A DNA stretch of 64,000 nucleotides from Catonia carolina (Eukaryota; Arthropoda; Insecta; Hemiptera; Achilidae), in assembly GCA_035578175.1 (NCBI GenBank), contig JAQMRL010000005.1, positions 58,013,722-58,077,721 on the forward strand, read 5' to 3'. A program made the translations under genes and the position numbers. Positions 10,308 through 21,110 of this stretch are shown piece by piece (the stretch's first letter is position 1; the number at the start of each line of letters is the position of its first letter). The notes under the pieces are model-generated. The model worked only from the letters and a program-made list of their open reading frames with translations, did not search any database and was not told the origin of the DNA.

Positions 10308-11082
10308 GCGTATTTATCTTTCAATCTTTGGCCTACTACACCCAATCCAAAGGAATTTAATCAGCATAGTAGCTGCAGAAAGCTACCTAGCAAGCGAGAC
10401 CACAACCCCTAAGAAGTTAAACCCAATCGAGTTGGTGCGGATGCAAGCCACCGGGCGTCCCACTACCCTTAGTAGCCTACTCATGTCGGCGTTAGCCACG
10501 TTTGCGAGTCACCGTCGAGCTCGTTGCGCCGCTTGAGTGCGACGTACGTGGCTCTACCACACATGTATGTATAGATACTGAAGTCACGAGATTGCCTTTT
10601 GCGTATGTATGGGCTGTGAGGAAGGGAAGTGAAATTTTCAGTGCTGGCAACCTCAACAGTGAGACACTACTCGTGTACATTTCACTACCGTGCTGTTTCT
10701 ACATACATTTTATAAGCTGTGGATTATTCCGAAAAAATACTTTCTTCATAAACCTTATAAGAAATAAATATTACCTGTAATATTGCCTACAGCTTAATTA
10801 CATGGCTAGACACATTAGATTTACTGTAATTACGAATGAATTGCCTGTACTATTGCTGTCACCGGCGTTTTCATTATCAGTCTCTCTAGTATCTACCTAA
10901 CCGTTTTCTTTTTTTTTTACCAGGTGTCAACAAAACTGTTAAAGAATAGCTTCTTCACGTCCTTAATTTCCTTCTTTATTTTCCGAATTTCGGAAAGAGA
11001 AAAATCGCAGTAGTTAGCCGCTCGCTCACGGCTTTTGTTAAGAGGCACGGATAGGCATTTTTTTAGCTTCAACTTTATAACA

Positions 11083-12840
11083 TTTTTTTTTTTTTTAACT
11101 TTGGAGACCGCAATGGATCACTTAAGTCAGCTTATTGGAAGTTCTGTTCTGGTTCTTTTCTTTGATCTTTTCCCAGTATTTTTTCATTCTGACAGATCTT
11201 GCCTGTCTTTCTGCATCTGAAACAATCGCTCTTCTTACTCCTCTGTTGTCTGTCTTTTGTTTGAATCTGATGTTTTTATCCTTCAATGCTGTCAATTTCT
11301 CTGTCTCACTCTCCAAATCCCTCACTGTCATTCCCAATTCCTCCATATTTTCCTTAATTTCTTTAGTCCAAATTGGTGCTGTTTTTTTGAAATAAAGATT
11401 CCTTATTATTCTGTTAATTATTCTATCTTCCAGTGTTCTAAGTAAGTGGCCAAAGAACAATATTCTCTTTTTCCTCATGGAGTCTATTATTGGTTCGTTT
11501 TCTCGATAAACTTGTTCGTTGGGTAATAATCTCCATTCACCCTCTACTTTGTGTTTTTTTCCTATACATTTTCTGAGGATTCTCCTTTCCAGTTTTTCGA
11601 TTCTATCGGTTCTATTTTTCTGGTTTAGCTTAAATAGCGTTTCGCACCCATACGTAATTTCTGGTTGTACTTCTGTTTTATAATGTCTGATTTTAGTGTG
11701 GATTGACAGGCATTTCTTGTTATATGTATCTTTTGTCAGATGTTGGGATCTAACAAGTTTTTTGGCTCTTTCCTCCCAGGCTTCTCTTTCATTATTATTG
11801 TATGTTATTATTTCTCCCAAGTATTTAAAAGATTCTACTAGTTCTATGTAATGGTTGTTAACTTTCGCTTTACTTATGCACAGTGGTTCCATTGCCATCA
11901 TTTTAGTTTTCTCATAAGATATTTTCAGGCCAATTTTCCCAGCTATCTGTTCTAAATCTGTTAGCTGTTTTCTCGCTTCTTCTATATCTTTAGCTAAAAA
12001 TGCTAAATCATCTGCAAAACCCAAACAGTTAAGTTTAATATTCTCCTTCTCGCGTCCAATTTTGATATTTTTAGGGTTTGTCTTATACCACTCTCTCATT
12101 ACATATTCTAAAGCGCAATTGAAAAGCAATGGTGAAAGTCCGTCTCCTTGCCTCAGTCCTGTTTTTATTTCAAAACTTTCTGACAATTCCCCTCTGAACC
12201 TCACTTTGGAATGGGTGTTTGTTACCGTTAGTCCTATTAAGTTAACCAATTTAGGGTGGAGTCCCAAATTTCTCAGAATTTTTAGCATGGATGGTCGATG
12301 GATACAATCATATGCCTTTTTGAAATCGACAAATGATATAATCATCTGTTTATTCCTATACTGCGACATGATTAATTTTAATGTTATTATTTGATCCGGA
12401 CAACTTCTCCAAGGTCTGAAGCCTCCTTGATACTCACCAAGTTCCTGGTCCAGTCGTTCTTTAATTCTATTGTAAATTATTCTTGAGAAAATCTTGTAGG
12501 TGCAGTCCAGGAGCGAAATCCCTCTGTAGTTATCGGGGTTTGTTTTATCCCCTTTTTTGTGTAGTGGATGAATAATTGCATTGGTCCAGTGGTCTGGCAT
12601 TTCTTATTTTTCCCAAATTTCCACTAGGTTCCTGTGTAAAGCTTGTAGAGTGTTCGGTGAAGAGTTTTTCCAGATCTCCGCTGTTGTGAGTTCTTCACCG
12701 CTTGCTTTATAGTCTTTCAGTTCGCCAACTGCCACTAACATCTCCGACCAGGATGGTGGGAGTATGGGAGGTTCTGGAGTGTTGGTCACTGAGTTCGTTT
12801 CAAATAACATTTTATTACATTGCATATTAGATTTAGTTCA
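11083..12840 (-). mobile_element. 5'-truncated LINE with poly(A) tail
   Basis: On the minus strand a long reverse-transcriptase frame ends near 11122. About 25 bases of 3' untranslated sequence follow, containing TGATCCATTGCGG, and then a run of 14 A (T on the plus strand, 11083-11096). Upstream of 12825 the frame meets a stop at 12838-12840, so the element is 5'-truncated or rearranged there. A related copy sits at 17867-18730. Confidence 0.85.
11122..12825 (-). pseudogene. non-LTR reverse transcriptase, one in-frame stop
   Basis: The frame from 12825 to 11122 stays in phase with a single internal TAA at 12604-12606, between IWEK and EMPDHW. The upstream part has the pre-RT motif KDYKASGEELTTAEI. 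After the stop come 492 residues with LHKKGDKTNPDNYRGISLL (fingers), EYQGGFRPWRSCPDQI, motif A FVDFKKAYD (about residue 90), motif B GLRQGDGLSPL (148-158), motif C FADD (195-198) and the post-palm SFKYLGE, then a basic C-terminal region with RILRKCIGKKH. All visible catalytic aspartates are present. The endonuclease and any ORF1 are absent. The plus-strand frames over this interval are shadows. It resembles LINEs common in arthropods; I do not assign a clade. Confidence 0.92.
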
Positions 12841-13154
12841 ACACTGTGAATAGTTCGTCCACGTTTTCAAGAAACCGACATTTCTGTAACAAACAGTTAG
12901 CCCACGAAAGGTTCCGCGATATACTGTATATGGTCTAGGTATAGTATAAGTTGTTATGATTGTCGTACGGAAATTAAAGCAGTCGCGCATGCGCACTACT
13001 TTTCCCCCTTTACCCATCGTTGTAAACGAGGGCAAACTCGTGATTCAAGTGACTATACATACGGTCGCATCCGTTCACCTCGATAACATACGAGTGTAGG
13101 GTAGCAGAACCGCAGTTTTATGGGCACGGTCTGTGTGGTCTGGGGCGTGCCCCC

Positions 13155-13610
13155 ATATACATAACGAACATCAAAATAGCTCCACGTCACCTGAAAACAC
13201 GATACGAAAAAATTGGGAAAATCGATAGGTTCAAGGACCTGAAGATAATATAACCAAAGACCAGCGAAAAGGAAGCGAACAACAAAAGACGCGGTAAGAT
13301 AGCCGGTGCACTTCTAGGAACTCACCACTTTTGTAGAGCTTTTTCAAGAATAGCGAAGATTAGACATCATAATACTGTGTTTGTACGCGAGTGAGTGCCT
13401 GAGAGTGATCGGGAAGGCTGGTCTTAGAGAAGCAGAGAAATTTAAAGAAAGATCCTGCACAAGAAAATAATAGTAGACGCACAGTATAGGTTATCAAATC
13501 GAGAAGAACTATACAAAGAAAATGAACGATTAGTAAAAGAAGACTAACATTTTACGGGCACCAGTACAGAATGGATGACAACCGGTTGACAAAACAAATT
13601 TTTAATAGAA
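13155..13610 (+). pseudogene. LINE RT C-terminal fragment, 3' part of the split element
   Basis: Continues the fragment at 10200 after the 17-bp repeat: IKIAPRHLKTRYEKIGKIDR, FKDLK, then IAGALLGTHHF, IAKIRHHNTVF, a degenerate zone, REELYKENERLVKED and finally YRMDDNRLTKQIFNRI. This is the order seen after the palm in insect LINE reverse transcriptases. Several stops and shifts interrupt it. It ends where the S-family copy begins at about 13611, so the 3' end is lost. Confidence 0.75.
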
Positions 13611-13828
13611 TAATGAATTTCATTATTCAGCCAGAACCTGTGGTGAATGAAGTAAAAGTTTCACTTGCAGGATGGAAAGTAGATGCTTTTCACAAAAGAG
13701 GGCTTGGCATGCTGATAAGCATACTTTTTCACACAGTAAGGAAGGCAATCGTAAACGTCCTCATATTTTACTTAGTAAAGCCTCTAGAGGTTCAAACCAG
13801 CCTTTCATCTGATGACCTAAACAACAAC
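13611..13828 (+). repeat. S-family repeat, partial (copy S5)
   Basis: Starts at the internal TAATGAATTTCATTATTCAG block and ends GGTTCAAACCAGCCTTTC then GATGACCTAAACAACA. It directly abuts the LINE frame, producing a chimeric open frame from 13571 that is an artefact. Confidence 0.8.
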
Positions 13829-14020
13829 ATATTAAAGAGTTCCCGTTAACCCTTTCAGTACCAACGTCCGGAAAACAGGACGTCAATATATTTTACGTAA
13901 TGACAAAATCCGGTTTACCGGATGTCCGTTAGCTATACATAAAGTTCCAACGTCCAGATAACCGAAAATTTACAAAAAGAACTTTTAAACAAAAATTAAT
14001 GAAATAATGTAATTTTAAAC

Positions 14021-14195
14021 CGCCTCCGTGGCGTAGTGACTAGCGCGCTAACCTGAAAAGCGAATTTCTCGGGTTCGATCCGCGGCTAGGGTCTGGAAAC
14101 ACGTTAAAATCACTGTTAAGATACCAAAACCCACAGTAGTCACTAATGACCAAGCTGTCGATGTGACTTTAAATAAACTAAAAGAAACTGTTTTG
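14021..14195 (+). repeat. tRNA-headed SINE, type 3 (copy i)
   Basis: A-box region TGGCGTAGTGACTAGCGC and B box GGGTTCGATCC precede GGCTAGGGTCTGG. The body includes CAGTAGTCACTAATGACCAA and ends in an A-rich AAACTAAAAGAAAC. It shares its body with the copy at 32450. Confidence 0.75.
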
Positions 14196-14901
14196 AATAT
14201 TTTTAGTGTTAGAACGATTTATTATTTTTTATGAACATAATAAAAATTAATTTTTAATAGGAAATTTTATTTTTCTGTAACTTTGAAATTTTGGTTGGCA
14301 ACGGCAGGATTACGAATGCAAGTTTTGGAAATAAGCGCTGCCACATTTTGTACACCCTTATTCATATTAAATGGCTTTAGATCAAACTTTCAAAATTATT
14401 TTGGCACTGAAAGGGATAACTGTAGATAGGCTTACCTTGGTATGAAACCACATAGCATAGGCTATATTCAGTTTTATTGATAACCAGACAGTAACAATGT
14501 AGCGATTACGTAATTTTTGTTTATATCAAAAAATAAACAAAATGCTTAGATAGGCCAACAGAACATCTTAATGTAAGGGAAGGGCGTTTGAAACATCCAT
14601 TGCCTGTGTAACTACAACATTAAAATTTACTACTCAGGGTCAGTTATTAATACAGCATCTCACTACAGAGTGTCAAAAAATCTAATCGTTAAATAGCTTT
14701 TCATGACTCAATAGACGTTTTGAATTAAACATGTTACATGTTTTTACTAGAACATTTTAAGTAACTTTAGATAAGCCCATTGTTAATTTTGTGGTCCACA
14801 CTCTCAACTTTCTAGACTTTCCCCTTTTCATCCATCCGTACGGTATTCTGCTTTTGTTCTTCGTGAAAGCCCTTCAGGTAATCAATTTTTTTAATGTTTG
14901 A
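14196..14901. other. AT-rich spacer, nothing recognised
   Basis: No frame or member of the recognised families was seen between the type 3 SINE and S6. Confidence 0.4.
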
Positions 14902-15288
14902 ACATAACGGCAGGTGGAGTGTTAAATTAATTGCACTCAATCTGTTGGTTCCAGGGCTACAAAAATAGTTCTGTTTCTTATCACTTAGTCAGCCAATTAT
15001 ATGACTAAACTATTTAAGAACAGAAGAGGTAGAGTGTAAAAGATACTAGTCAAAGTTATCTCTTCTGGGACTAATGAATTTCACTATACAGCCAGACCCT
15101 GTGGTAAATGAAGTGAAGGTGTCATTTTCAGGTAGAAAGTGGGTGCTTTTTGGAGGGCCGGGCATGCTGATAAGCATACTCTTTCAACTCAGTGAGGAAG
15201 GCTAGTAAACCACCTCACTCCTCGTTTTTAATTAATAAAATCTCTAGAGGTTCATACCAGCCTTTCGGGTGTTGACCTAAACAACAAA
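14902..15288 (+). repeat. S-family dispersed repeat (copy S6)
   Basis: Full-length. Begins CATAACGGCAGGTGGAGTG and ends CAGCCTTTCGGGTGTTGACC. A one-base loss after VVNEVKVSFSG breaks the frame shared by other copies. Confidence 0.85.
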
Positions 15289-15816
15289 TCTTTCTCGATC
15301 CATTATGTTCACAGTTTATTCTAATTTTCTAAGTATCCTTTATAACTTATTTAAAGTACTTATAAAAAATCTTAGCTACTTTGTTTAGTTATTAAAAAAT
15401 TTGTTTTGTCATCTATTCTAGACACAATTCCGCGAATTTCAGTCTTTGTTTTATCTTTTCCATGAATCGTTTGTTTTACTAGTTCAGTTCTTCTCGTCCT
15501 CGTAACTTTTCTGAAATTTAATATCTTACGGTGGATCTTTCTCCCATATTTCTGTTTTTTTTTAGACTATCCTTACTGGTCATTCTAAGGCATTCACTCG
15601 CGTAAATACATGTATACAGGTTTTTCACATTATTAAAATGTCTACTTTAAGCTTGTCTTGAGATTTCTTTATTTTTTATAGAAGTTTTGATTTCTTTGGA
15701 GTGTAGTGCCATTGTTCCAAGCCTCATCTCGTCCGCTTCGTTTACATTGCATAATCTGTCTAAGATACTTAAAACTGTTAATTTTTCCAATATTTTTTAT
15801 CTTGCTAATAAATATT
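15289..15816. other. spacer, possible LINE debris
   Basis: The minus strand near 15669-15872 reads GKINSFKYLRQIMQ and DEAWNN, which resembles the post-palm FKYLG region of LINE reverse transcriptases in very decayed form. Otherwise nothing was recognised. Confidence 0.35.
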
Positions 15817-15936
15817 ATGCTGATAAGCATACTTTTCCATTCAGTGAGGAAGGCAATGGTAAACCACCTCACTTCTCGTTTTACTTAGTCATACCTCTAC
15901 AGGTTCAAACCAGCCTTTCTGCTGATGACAACAACA
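15817..15936 (+). repeat. S-family repeat, 3' fragment (copy S7)
   Basis: Contains TATGCTGATAAGCATACTTT, GTGAGGAAGGCAATGGTAAA and AGGTTCAAACCAGCC. One frame reads EEGNGKPPH and VQTSLSADD as in copy S10. Confidence 0.75.
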
Positions 15937-15967
15937 CTAATGATTAAACATAGGTTATATTTTTCAT

Positions 15968-16012
15968 TTACATTGACAAGAGAAAGTCGTGTGAGTGTTT
16001 TACATAAGATTC
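15968..16012 (-). repeat. G-family fragment, left end
   Basis: GACAAGAGAAAGTCGTGTGAG then TGTTTTAC on the plus strand is the reverse of the G-family left end. Only about 45 bases are recognisable. Confidence 0.45.
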
Positions 16013-16580
16013 TTTTTTTTATAGAAATCAAAATGTTTAAATAGTCATATACTTTTTTTACACCCGGTATTTTGACAGTCTGCGTTATATTATGCTATGA
16101 TAATTACACGTACAAGACAGTATTATGTCATCGAATCGTATAATATCAAATTAATTGCAACTTTTGTTTCTTTTTATTTTAAATGCTACAATGTTTTTAC
16201 TTTAAAAATACGATTTGACATTTTAGTTTTCTGTCTATAAGTAATCTGTTTCTCATTACCAGAAAAATAAAAAAATACTGTTCCACGCTTTCCTATTTTA
16301 TTAATGTCTATTTTTAACTATTAAAATACCTATATTAATAATATAATAACGTGTACCATTATCTTTACTATAATTCTAATAAATGTTTGTACAAGGTAAT
16401 CTTAGAAACTCCTAACCGATTTCAAAAATTCTTTCAATATTGGACAGCTTAGAGCTTCCTCGGTAACACAGACTATGTGATATACATATATATTAGTAAA
16501 ATAAAATCACACGTTATTTTATTTGTTTGTAAAATCGATTGGGAAGATAATTCTTCTATATAAATTACATACACCAATTC
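16013..16580. other. AT-rich spacer, nothing recognised
   Basis: No supported feature. Confidence 0.4.
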
Positions 16581-16970
16581 CTGTCCATAACAGGCGGGTT
16601 GGGTGTAAAATTATTTGCACTCGATCGGTTAGTTCCAGGACTACAAAAAATAGTTCCGTTTTTATATCACATGGTTAGCCAATATATAACTGATAAGAAC
16701 AGAACAGATAGAGGTATAAAAAACACTTGTCAGAGTTGTCTCCTCCAAGAGTAATGTTTTTTTCATTATACAGCCAGACTTTGTGGTGAATGAAGTGTGA
16801 AGGTGTCATTTGCAGGGTGAAAAATAGAAGCTTTTTAGAGGGCCTGGCATGCAAATATACCTACCTTTCCACTCAGTGAGGAAGGCATGGTAAACAAGCT
16901 TACTTCTCATTTAACTTAGTAAAGATTCTAGAGGTTCAAACCAGCTTTCCGACTGACGACCTGAACAAAA
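16581..16970 (+). repeat. S-family dispersed repeat (copy S8)
   Basis: Full-length, from CCATAACAGGCGGGTTGGGTG to GGTTCAAACCAGC and GACGACCTGAACAA. Confidence 0.85.
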
Positions 16971-17444
16971 AAAGCAAATGACTTCAAAAAAGAAATGTAG
17001 CACATCAATTCTGTTGAATTCTACTCTCTGGTTTATTCAATGTATTTCATTATGTAGTTAAATATCATATACGACACAGTACCACCCTGCAATACGAGAT
17101 CTCTTTCCTTTTTTAAAATTTTGAAAATTATTTACAGGCTAGATATAAAAAAAGTATTGTTAAAGTGGATGTATGGATGTTATGTGAACCGTTAAAAAAA
17201 TAAAGAGATCTTTACGGTAATATATATATATAATTATATATTTTACCTAATGTTAACTTTATCTTCTTGTGAAATGATAAATAAGACGATGCACTCAAAA
17301 TGATGACTCATTAATTTAATTTTTTTGATTTCCTCTAAACAATGAAGTTCTTTCATTCGTCCAGATCTTAATTTTATTTTCCCATTAGAATACGAATTTT
17401 TTTTATCTTACTTGCTCTTTCACAGGAGACATATCTTATAATTT
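16971..17444. other. AT-rich spacer with a short (TA)n tract
   Basis: A (TA)n run near 17221-17240. No coding or repeat-family signal otherwise. Confidence 0.4.
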
Positions 17445-18890
17445 TGTCAAAAAACGCTTATCAAGGCCACAATCTTTAAAAACTTCTATTATTTTGTTAC
17501 CTATTTCAATGAGAAAATACAGATTATCACTGATTACCGGTAAACTAAGCGCTTATAAAAAAAGCTTCTTGAAATAAAAGATGCAGGTTTTTTAATTTTC
17601 TACAACTTTAATAAAAAGTTTTCCTAAAATTCACATTAGGTTGCTATCTTAAATAAAATTTGCCTCGTGAGCACAGCACCTACGAACTTCAGAAGATATG
17701 CCGCTGTTCCCCAACTAGTAAAACACAAAAAATATAGCGAATGAGGCAGTTTAAAAAAATCGTAGGAGCCGGTTTTGAGAGAATTGACAGAAAGTAATTA
17801 TTGCACGAATAAACTACTCCTTTCGGTGGACCGATTTTATTGAAACTAATTATGTCGGGTCCTTTTTTCTTGCTTTTACGGCTTCATTGGATCATTTGAA
17901 ACAAATTTATAAATCTCTCTTGGTTTGGTTTTAGGATTCTTACGTTTTTCTCAATAATCTTCATATTTTGGGATCTGATCTGTCTGATTTTATCTGCACA
18001 AATCATTGACGACGCGACGGAGCTCGAGTTTTTACGACGAATCTTGTGGCATTATCTTTAAGCAACTTAAGCTGTCCAGATTTTTCAAAAAGATCTTGTT
18101 CTTCAATGTTAGTTAACTTCTTGCATATCTTGTCTTATTTCGGCCAATCACCTTTGAGAATTTTTAATTTTTCCACTAATTAATCAAAGAAATGAGTTAT
18201 ATAGTTACTCGATTGTCCGGTATTCTAAGTAAATGCCCGAAGAAAGAAATTTGTTTCTTAAGCATGATGTCAGTAATTAGCTCGATTTCACGGTAGAGTT
18301 CAGAATTATACATTAAGATCCAGTTTTTGTTGAGTTTCCGTTTTTTGTTTATGCAACTCCTAGAATTCTCTTTTCTATTTTTAGAATTTTTCTCATTCTC
18401 GTTTTAGTTTTTAAGTTAGCAAAATAATTTCACAGCAGTAAGTGGCTTCGGGTTGTACTACCGTTTTATACTCTAGCAGTTTAGATTGAATAGATAGGTC
18501 TTTTTCGTTGTATTGTAATCTTGGTACTTGGTTTCGCTATTTTGTTGGTTCTAATTTTCCAGATCGCTTTCTCATTTTTGTTGTAAGTTTGTGTTTCACC
18601 AAGATATTTAAATTATTCGACAATATCGACTAAGTTACCATTCATATTTGCTCTACCAATGCAGAGCTGTTCGGTGATCATGATTTTAGTGTTTTCATAA
18701 AGAATTTTGAGACCAATTTTACTTGCTATTTGTCGGGTCCTTTTATAATACATAGCTTAAGTTACAACTTTCAATTATATACAATATTCCGTTCTTGAGA
18801 TTTTTTGTTCGCACACACAAACAAATCTCGATTTAACAAAATCGGCATGAAAACAATACTTTCCTTTCCTACAGAGCAAGGTAAATTAAT
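17445..18890 (+). repeat. G-family repeat, split by a LINE insertion (copy G3)
   Basis: The left part carries ATTACCGGTAAACTAAGCGC, ATCGTAGGAGCCGGTTTTGA and GCACGAATAAACTACT. The right part resumes after the LINE with TTCCGTTCTTGAGAT, a short CACACACAAAC remnant of the family microsatellite and GAAAACAATACTTTCCTT. The insert is 17867-18730. Confidence 0.8.
17867..18730 (-). mobile_element. LINE insertion with 14-bp target duplication
   Basis: Flanked by TGTCGGGTCCTTTT at 17853-17866 and 18731-18744. The duplicated sequence belongs to the surrounding G repeat, so the boundaries are exact. The minus strand encodes the C-terminal part of the LINE family seen at 11122 (SKIGLKILYENTKIM, FKYLGE, LSIQSKLLEYKTVVQPEATY, then KLLKDNATRF). 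Several stops interrupt it. Its 3' end has TGATCCAATGAAGCC, matching TGATCCATTGCGG in the sister copy. The insertion is 5'-truncated within the reverse-transcriptase region. Confidence 0.85.
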
Positions 18891-19650
18891 AATACAATGC
18901 AGAAAATATATAACTACTAATAAAATTGATCGATGGAAATGATAAATTAAAGACTTGACCGAATCGATGACCCCTGCCATAAAATATAATCATTCTGACC
19001 GCTAACATTTTAATATCTTTTGTAGTCTCGACCACCTGGACATCTCAGCATGTTGTGGTATAGACACCCCACTGATTTAAATAACTGCTATAAGCTTAAC
19101 TATTACACAATTATATTTTGATTAAATACCAGCATTTGTTAGGAAGAATATGATAAGATTACCGACCTTTTAAGGAAATAATCAATTTAACATATTATAA
19201 ATTAACAAGCAATTATGTCAAAAATGTCTTTCCAATTTTTAAAACCGAACACAAGTTTTTCTTTTTTAAAATGCCGGCTCCTTAATTATTAAAAATAACT
19301 GTAACTTATCCAATCGTCAATTTATTATGCAATTATACAAACATGTCTTTTTTGATTAAATTCCAAACAACTACCATACATTTAAAAAAGCAAAATGTTG
19401 TCCAATATATTTCAAATAGACATTCTGTTTGTCCATAAAAATATACTTCTATCAAATGAATTTAAATAATTTGTTCATGGTTGTACAGAGGACACTTTTG
19501 AAATCCTGCAAAATATCCGAAAATGAAAATTGATATTAAAAATAACATAACTTTTATTAGTTTAATTAAAATCGCATCAACACCTTTGTCAATAGCGTCA
19601 ATTTTGGATTAAAAAATGGTGGGTTTGAACGTGTCATAATTTTATAGACT
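18891..19650. other. AT-rich spacer, nothing recognised
   Basis: No frame, repeat family or inverted repeat was seen. Confidence 0.4.
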
Positions 19651-19724
19651 CTAGCCGGGGCTCGAATCCGGGATCACCGCTTTGCAGCGTAGCATGCTAA
19701 CCACTGTGCCAGGAGGAGGCCAAA
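19651..19724 (-). repeat. tRNA-headed SINE, type 3 head (copy h)
   Basis: The minus strand reads TGGCACAGTGGTTAGCATGC (A box) then GGATTCGAGCCCCGGCTAGA (B box and type 3 junction). The body downstream is not recognisable, so this is a head fragment. Confidence 0.6.
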
Positions 19725-20234
19725 TAACACAACTTTTATTTAAGCAATTAATTTATCTCCCGTGGTAATTTTTTAACGTGGAATTTGAAGTTGTTACTGG
19801 ACATAGTTACACGAAAATTCTCAAATTATGATAAATTAATTTACTGATATAAACTTCTTTCTTTCTTTTTTATTCCCTTCATTTTCTAATCACGCTATGC
19901 TAAGTTTTCTTCCACATAAAATTCTAAATTCTGTATCCCATACGCATGGGGGTCTTCTCGTAGCACTCCTAAATTCTCATGGATACTAGTTCAATAATAA
20001 TTATTATTATATTTTATTTACTTATACTATTATTTAAAATATCATTTTAAGTACATCTTATCTAAAAACAATAATACATGAACAATAAATAATACACATT
20101 CTATGAGGTGAAGGAAATTGATCTACCCAACTCTGACTATAGAACCCATGTCCTATTATAGAGTAGGTGTTCTCTTCTTTTACAGTTTTCAATGTACAAA
20201 AGGGATTAGGACTAAACAGCTTTACGTTTACTTA
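19725..20234. other. AT-rich spacer, nothing recognised
   Basis: No supported feature. Confidence 0.4.
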
Positions 20235-20575
20235 TAGTCCAGCCTCTCTTAGTTTGCTCCTAATGTAAACAAATAATGACGTCACTGAGCATGCGCATTA
20301 TATCAAAATGTGTACACGCTGATTAAAAAGTAACAACAAAATACTTTCAAAAGTATTTAAATACAAAATACTTTAAAAAGTATTTTTATACAAGAAATTG
20401 TTAGGCCTACATCATATCATGACTGATGTTTTTAGTACTTTAAGTACTTATAATTTAAGAAATAGTTAACTTAATAGGAATACGAAATCCGTAAAGTCGT
20501 AGACTCTAGCGTGCACCCTGTAGTAGGTGGCTTTTGTTTGTTGACAGTAGGAGCAAACTAAGAACGGCTCGACTG
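20235..20575. mobile_element. TA-flanked MITE with terminal inverted repeats of about 40 bp
   Basis: The left end TAGTCCAGCC plus TCTTAGTTTGCTCCTA matches, as reverse complement, the right end TAGGAGCAAACTAAGA plus GGCTCGACTG. TA dinucleotides (20233-20234, 20576-20577) flank both. This suggests a Tc1/mariner or pogo-related non-autonomous element of 341 bp. The interior has two copies of AAATACAAAATACTTT-like sequence near 20335-20385. Confidence 0.65.
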
Positions 20576-20689
20576 TAATAGTAATGGATGCGGATAAATC
20601 CGTTTAGTCTTGAGTAACGTGACATATGCGGATATAGTCGTAAATAGAACTGACTAGAAAATAAATTATTTGTACGATGAATTGCAGAA

Positions 20690-21110
20690 TAAAAGTAGAA
20701 ACAAATCTACAAACAAAAAGGTTGTTTGATGAAATCATTTATTTTTTAAACTTGGTGGCCGTTCTCCGATCGGGACCCCCCATCAGAGAGCCGTCGCAAA
20801 GACATTGCCTCCTGCATAACATAAAATGTAAACCATATCACTTCCGGCCTACCCCTCCTTCTTCTACCAGCTGACGTCCATTCCCTTACTTTCTTTGGCC
20901 ACCTACCATCCTCCATCCTTTGCAAATGACCAAACCATTTTAACTGCTTCCGGGATATGGTATCCTTGATATTTCCTTGAATGCCGATTCTTCTCCTAAT
21001 TTCAAAATTCGGAATTCGATCGGCCGCAACACACCACAGTTCCGTCTCCAGAAATCCATCTCCACCACTTTTAGGCGATCCTTCTGTCTCTTTTTTAATA
21101 CCCACATGAT
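20690..21110 (-). pseudogene. LINE RT C-terminal fragment
   Basis: A minus-strand open stretch of about 119 residues shows the order typical of the region after the palm of some insect LINEs: IPNFEIRRRIGIQ, ISRKQLKWFGHLQRMED, WPKKVREWTSAGRRRRGRP and a terminal MQEAMSLRRLSDG. The palm and endonuclease are missing. It differs in sequence from the fragments at 3313 and 11122, so it is another LINE family. The plus-strand frame from 20677 is a shadow. Confidence 0.8.

Larger units (their letters stand above)
10308..13154. mobile_element. 2.85-kb insertion of unknown class with 17-bp target duplication
   Basis: The perfect 17-bp direct repeat ATATACATAACGAACAT at 10291-10307 and 13155-13171 brackets this segment. 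The LINE reading frame on either side joins when it is removed. No terminal inverted repeat or LTR pair was seen, and no poly(A) stands at either junction (left begins GCGTATTTATC, right ends GGGGCGTGCCCCC). It holds the minus-strand LINE relic at 11083-12840, about 775 bp of unrecognised sequence on the left and about 310 bp on the right. A 17-bp duplication suits target-primed retrotransposition. Confidence 0.65.

Noticed and set aside
11083..13154. Idea that the minus-strand LINE alone created the 17-bp duplication
   Set aside because: Its poly(A) end lies 775 bp inside the left junction, not next to the duplicated sequence.
14021..14100. tRNA gene call on the A/B-box segment (also 5330-5404, 32450-32530, 34260-34338, 51660-51730, 55470-55557)
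   Set aside because: Acceptor stems do not pair and each is followed by a shared SINE body with an A-rich tail, several with target duplications. They are pol III SINE heads.
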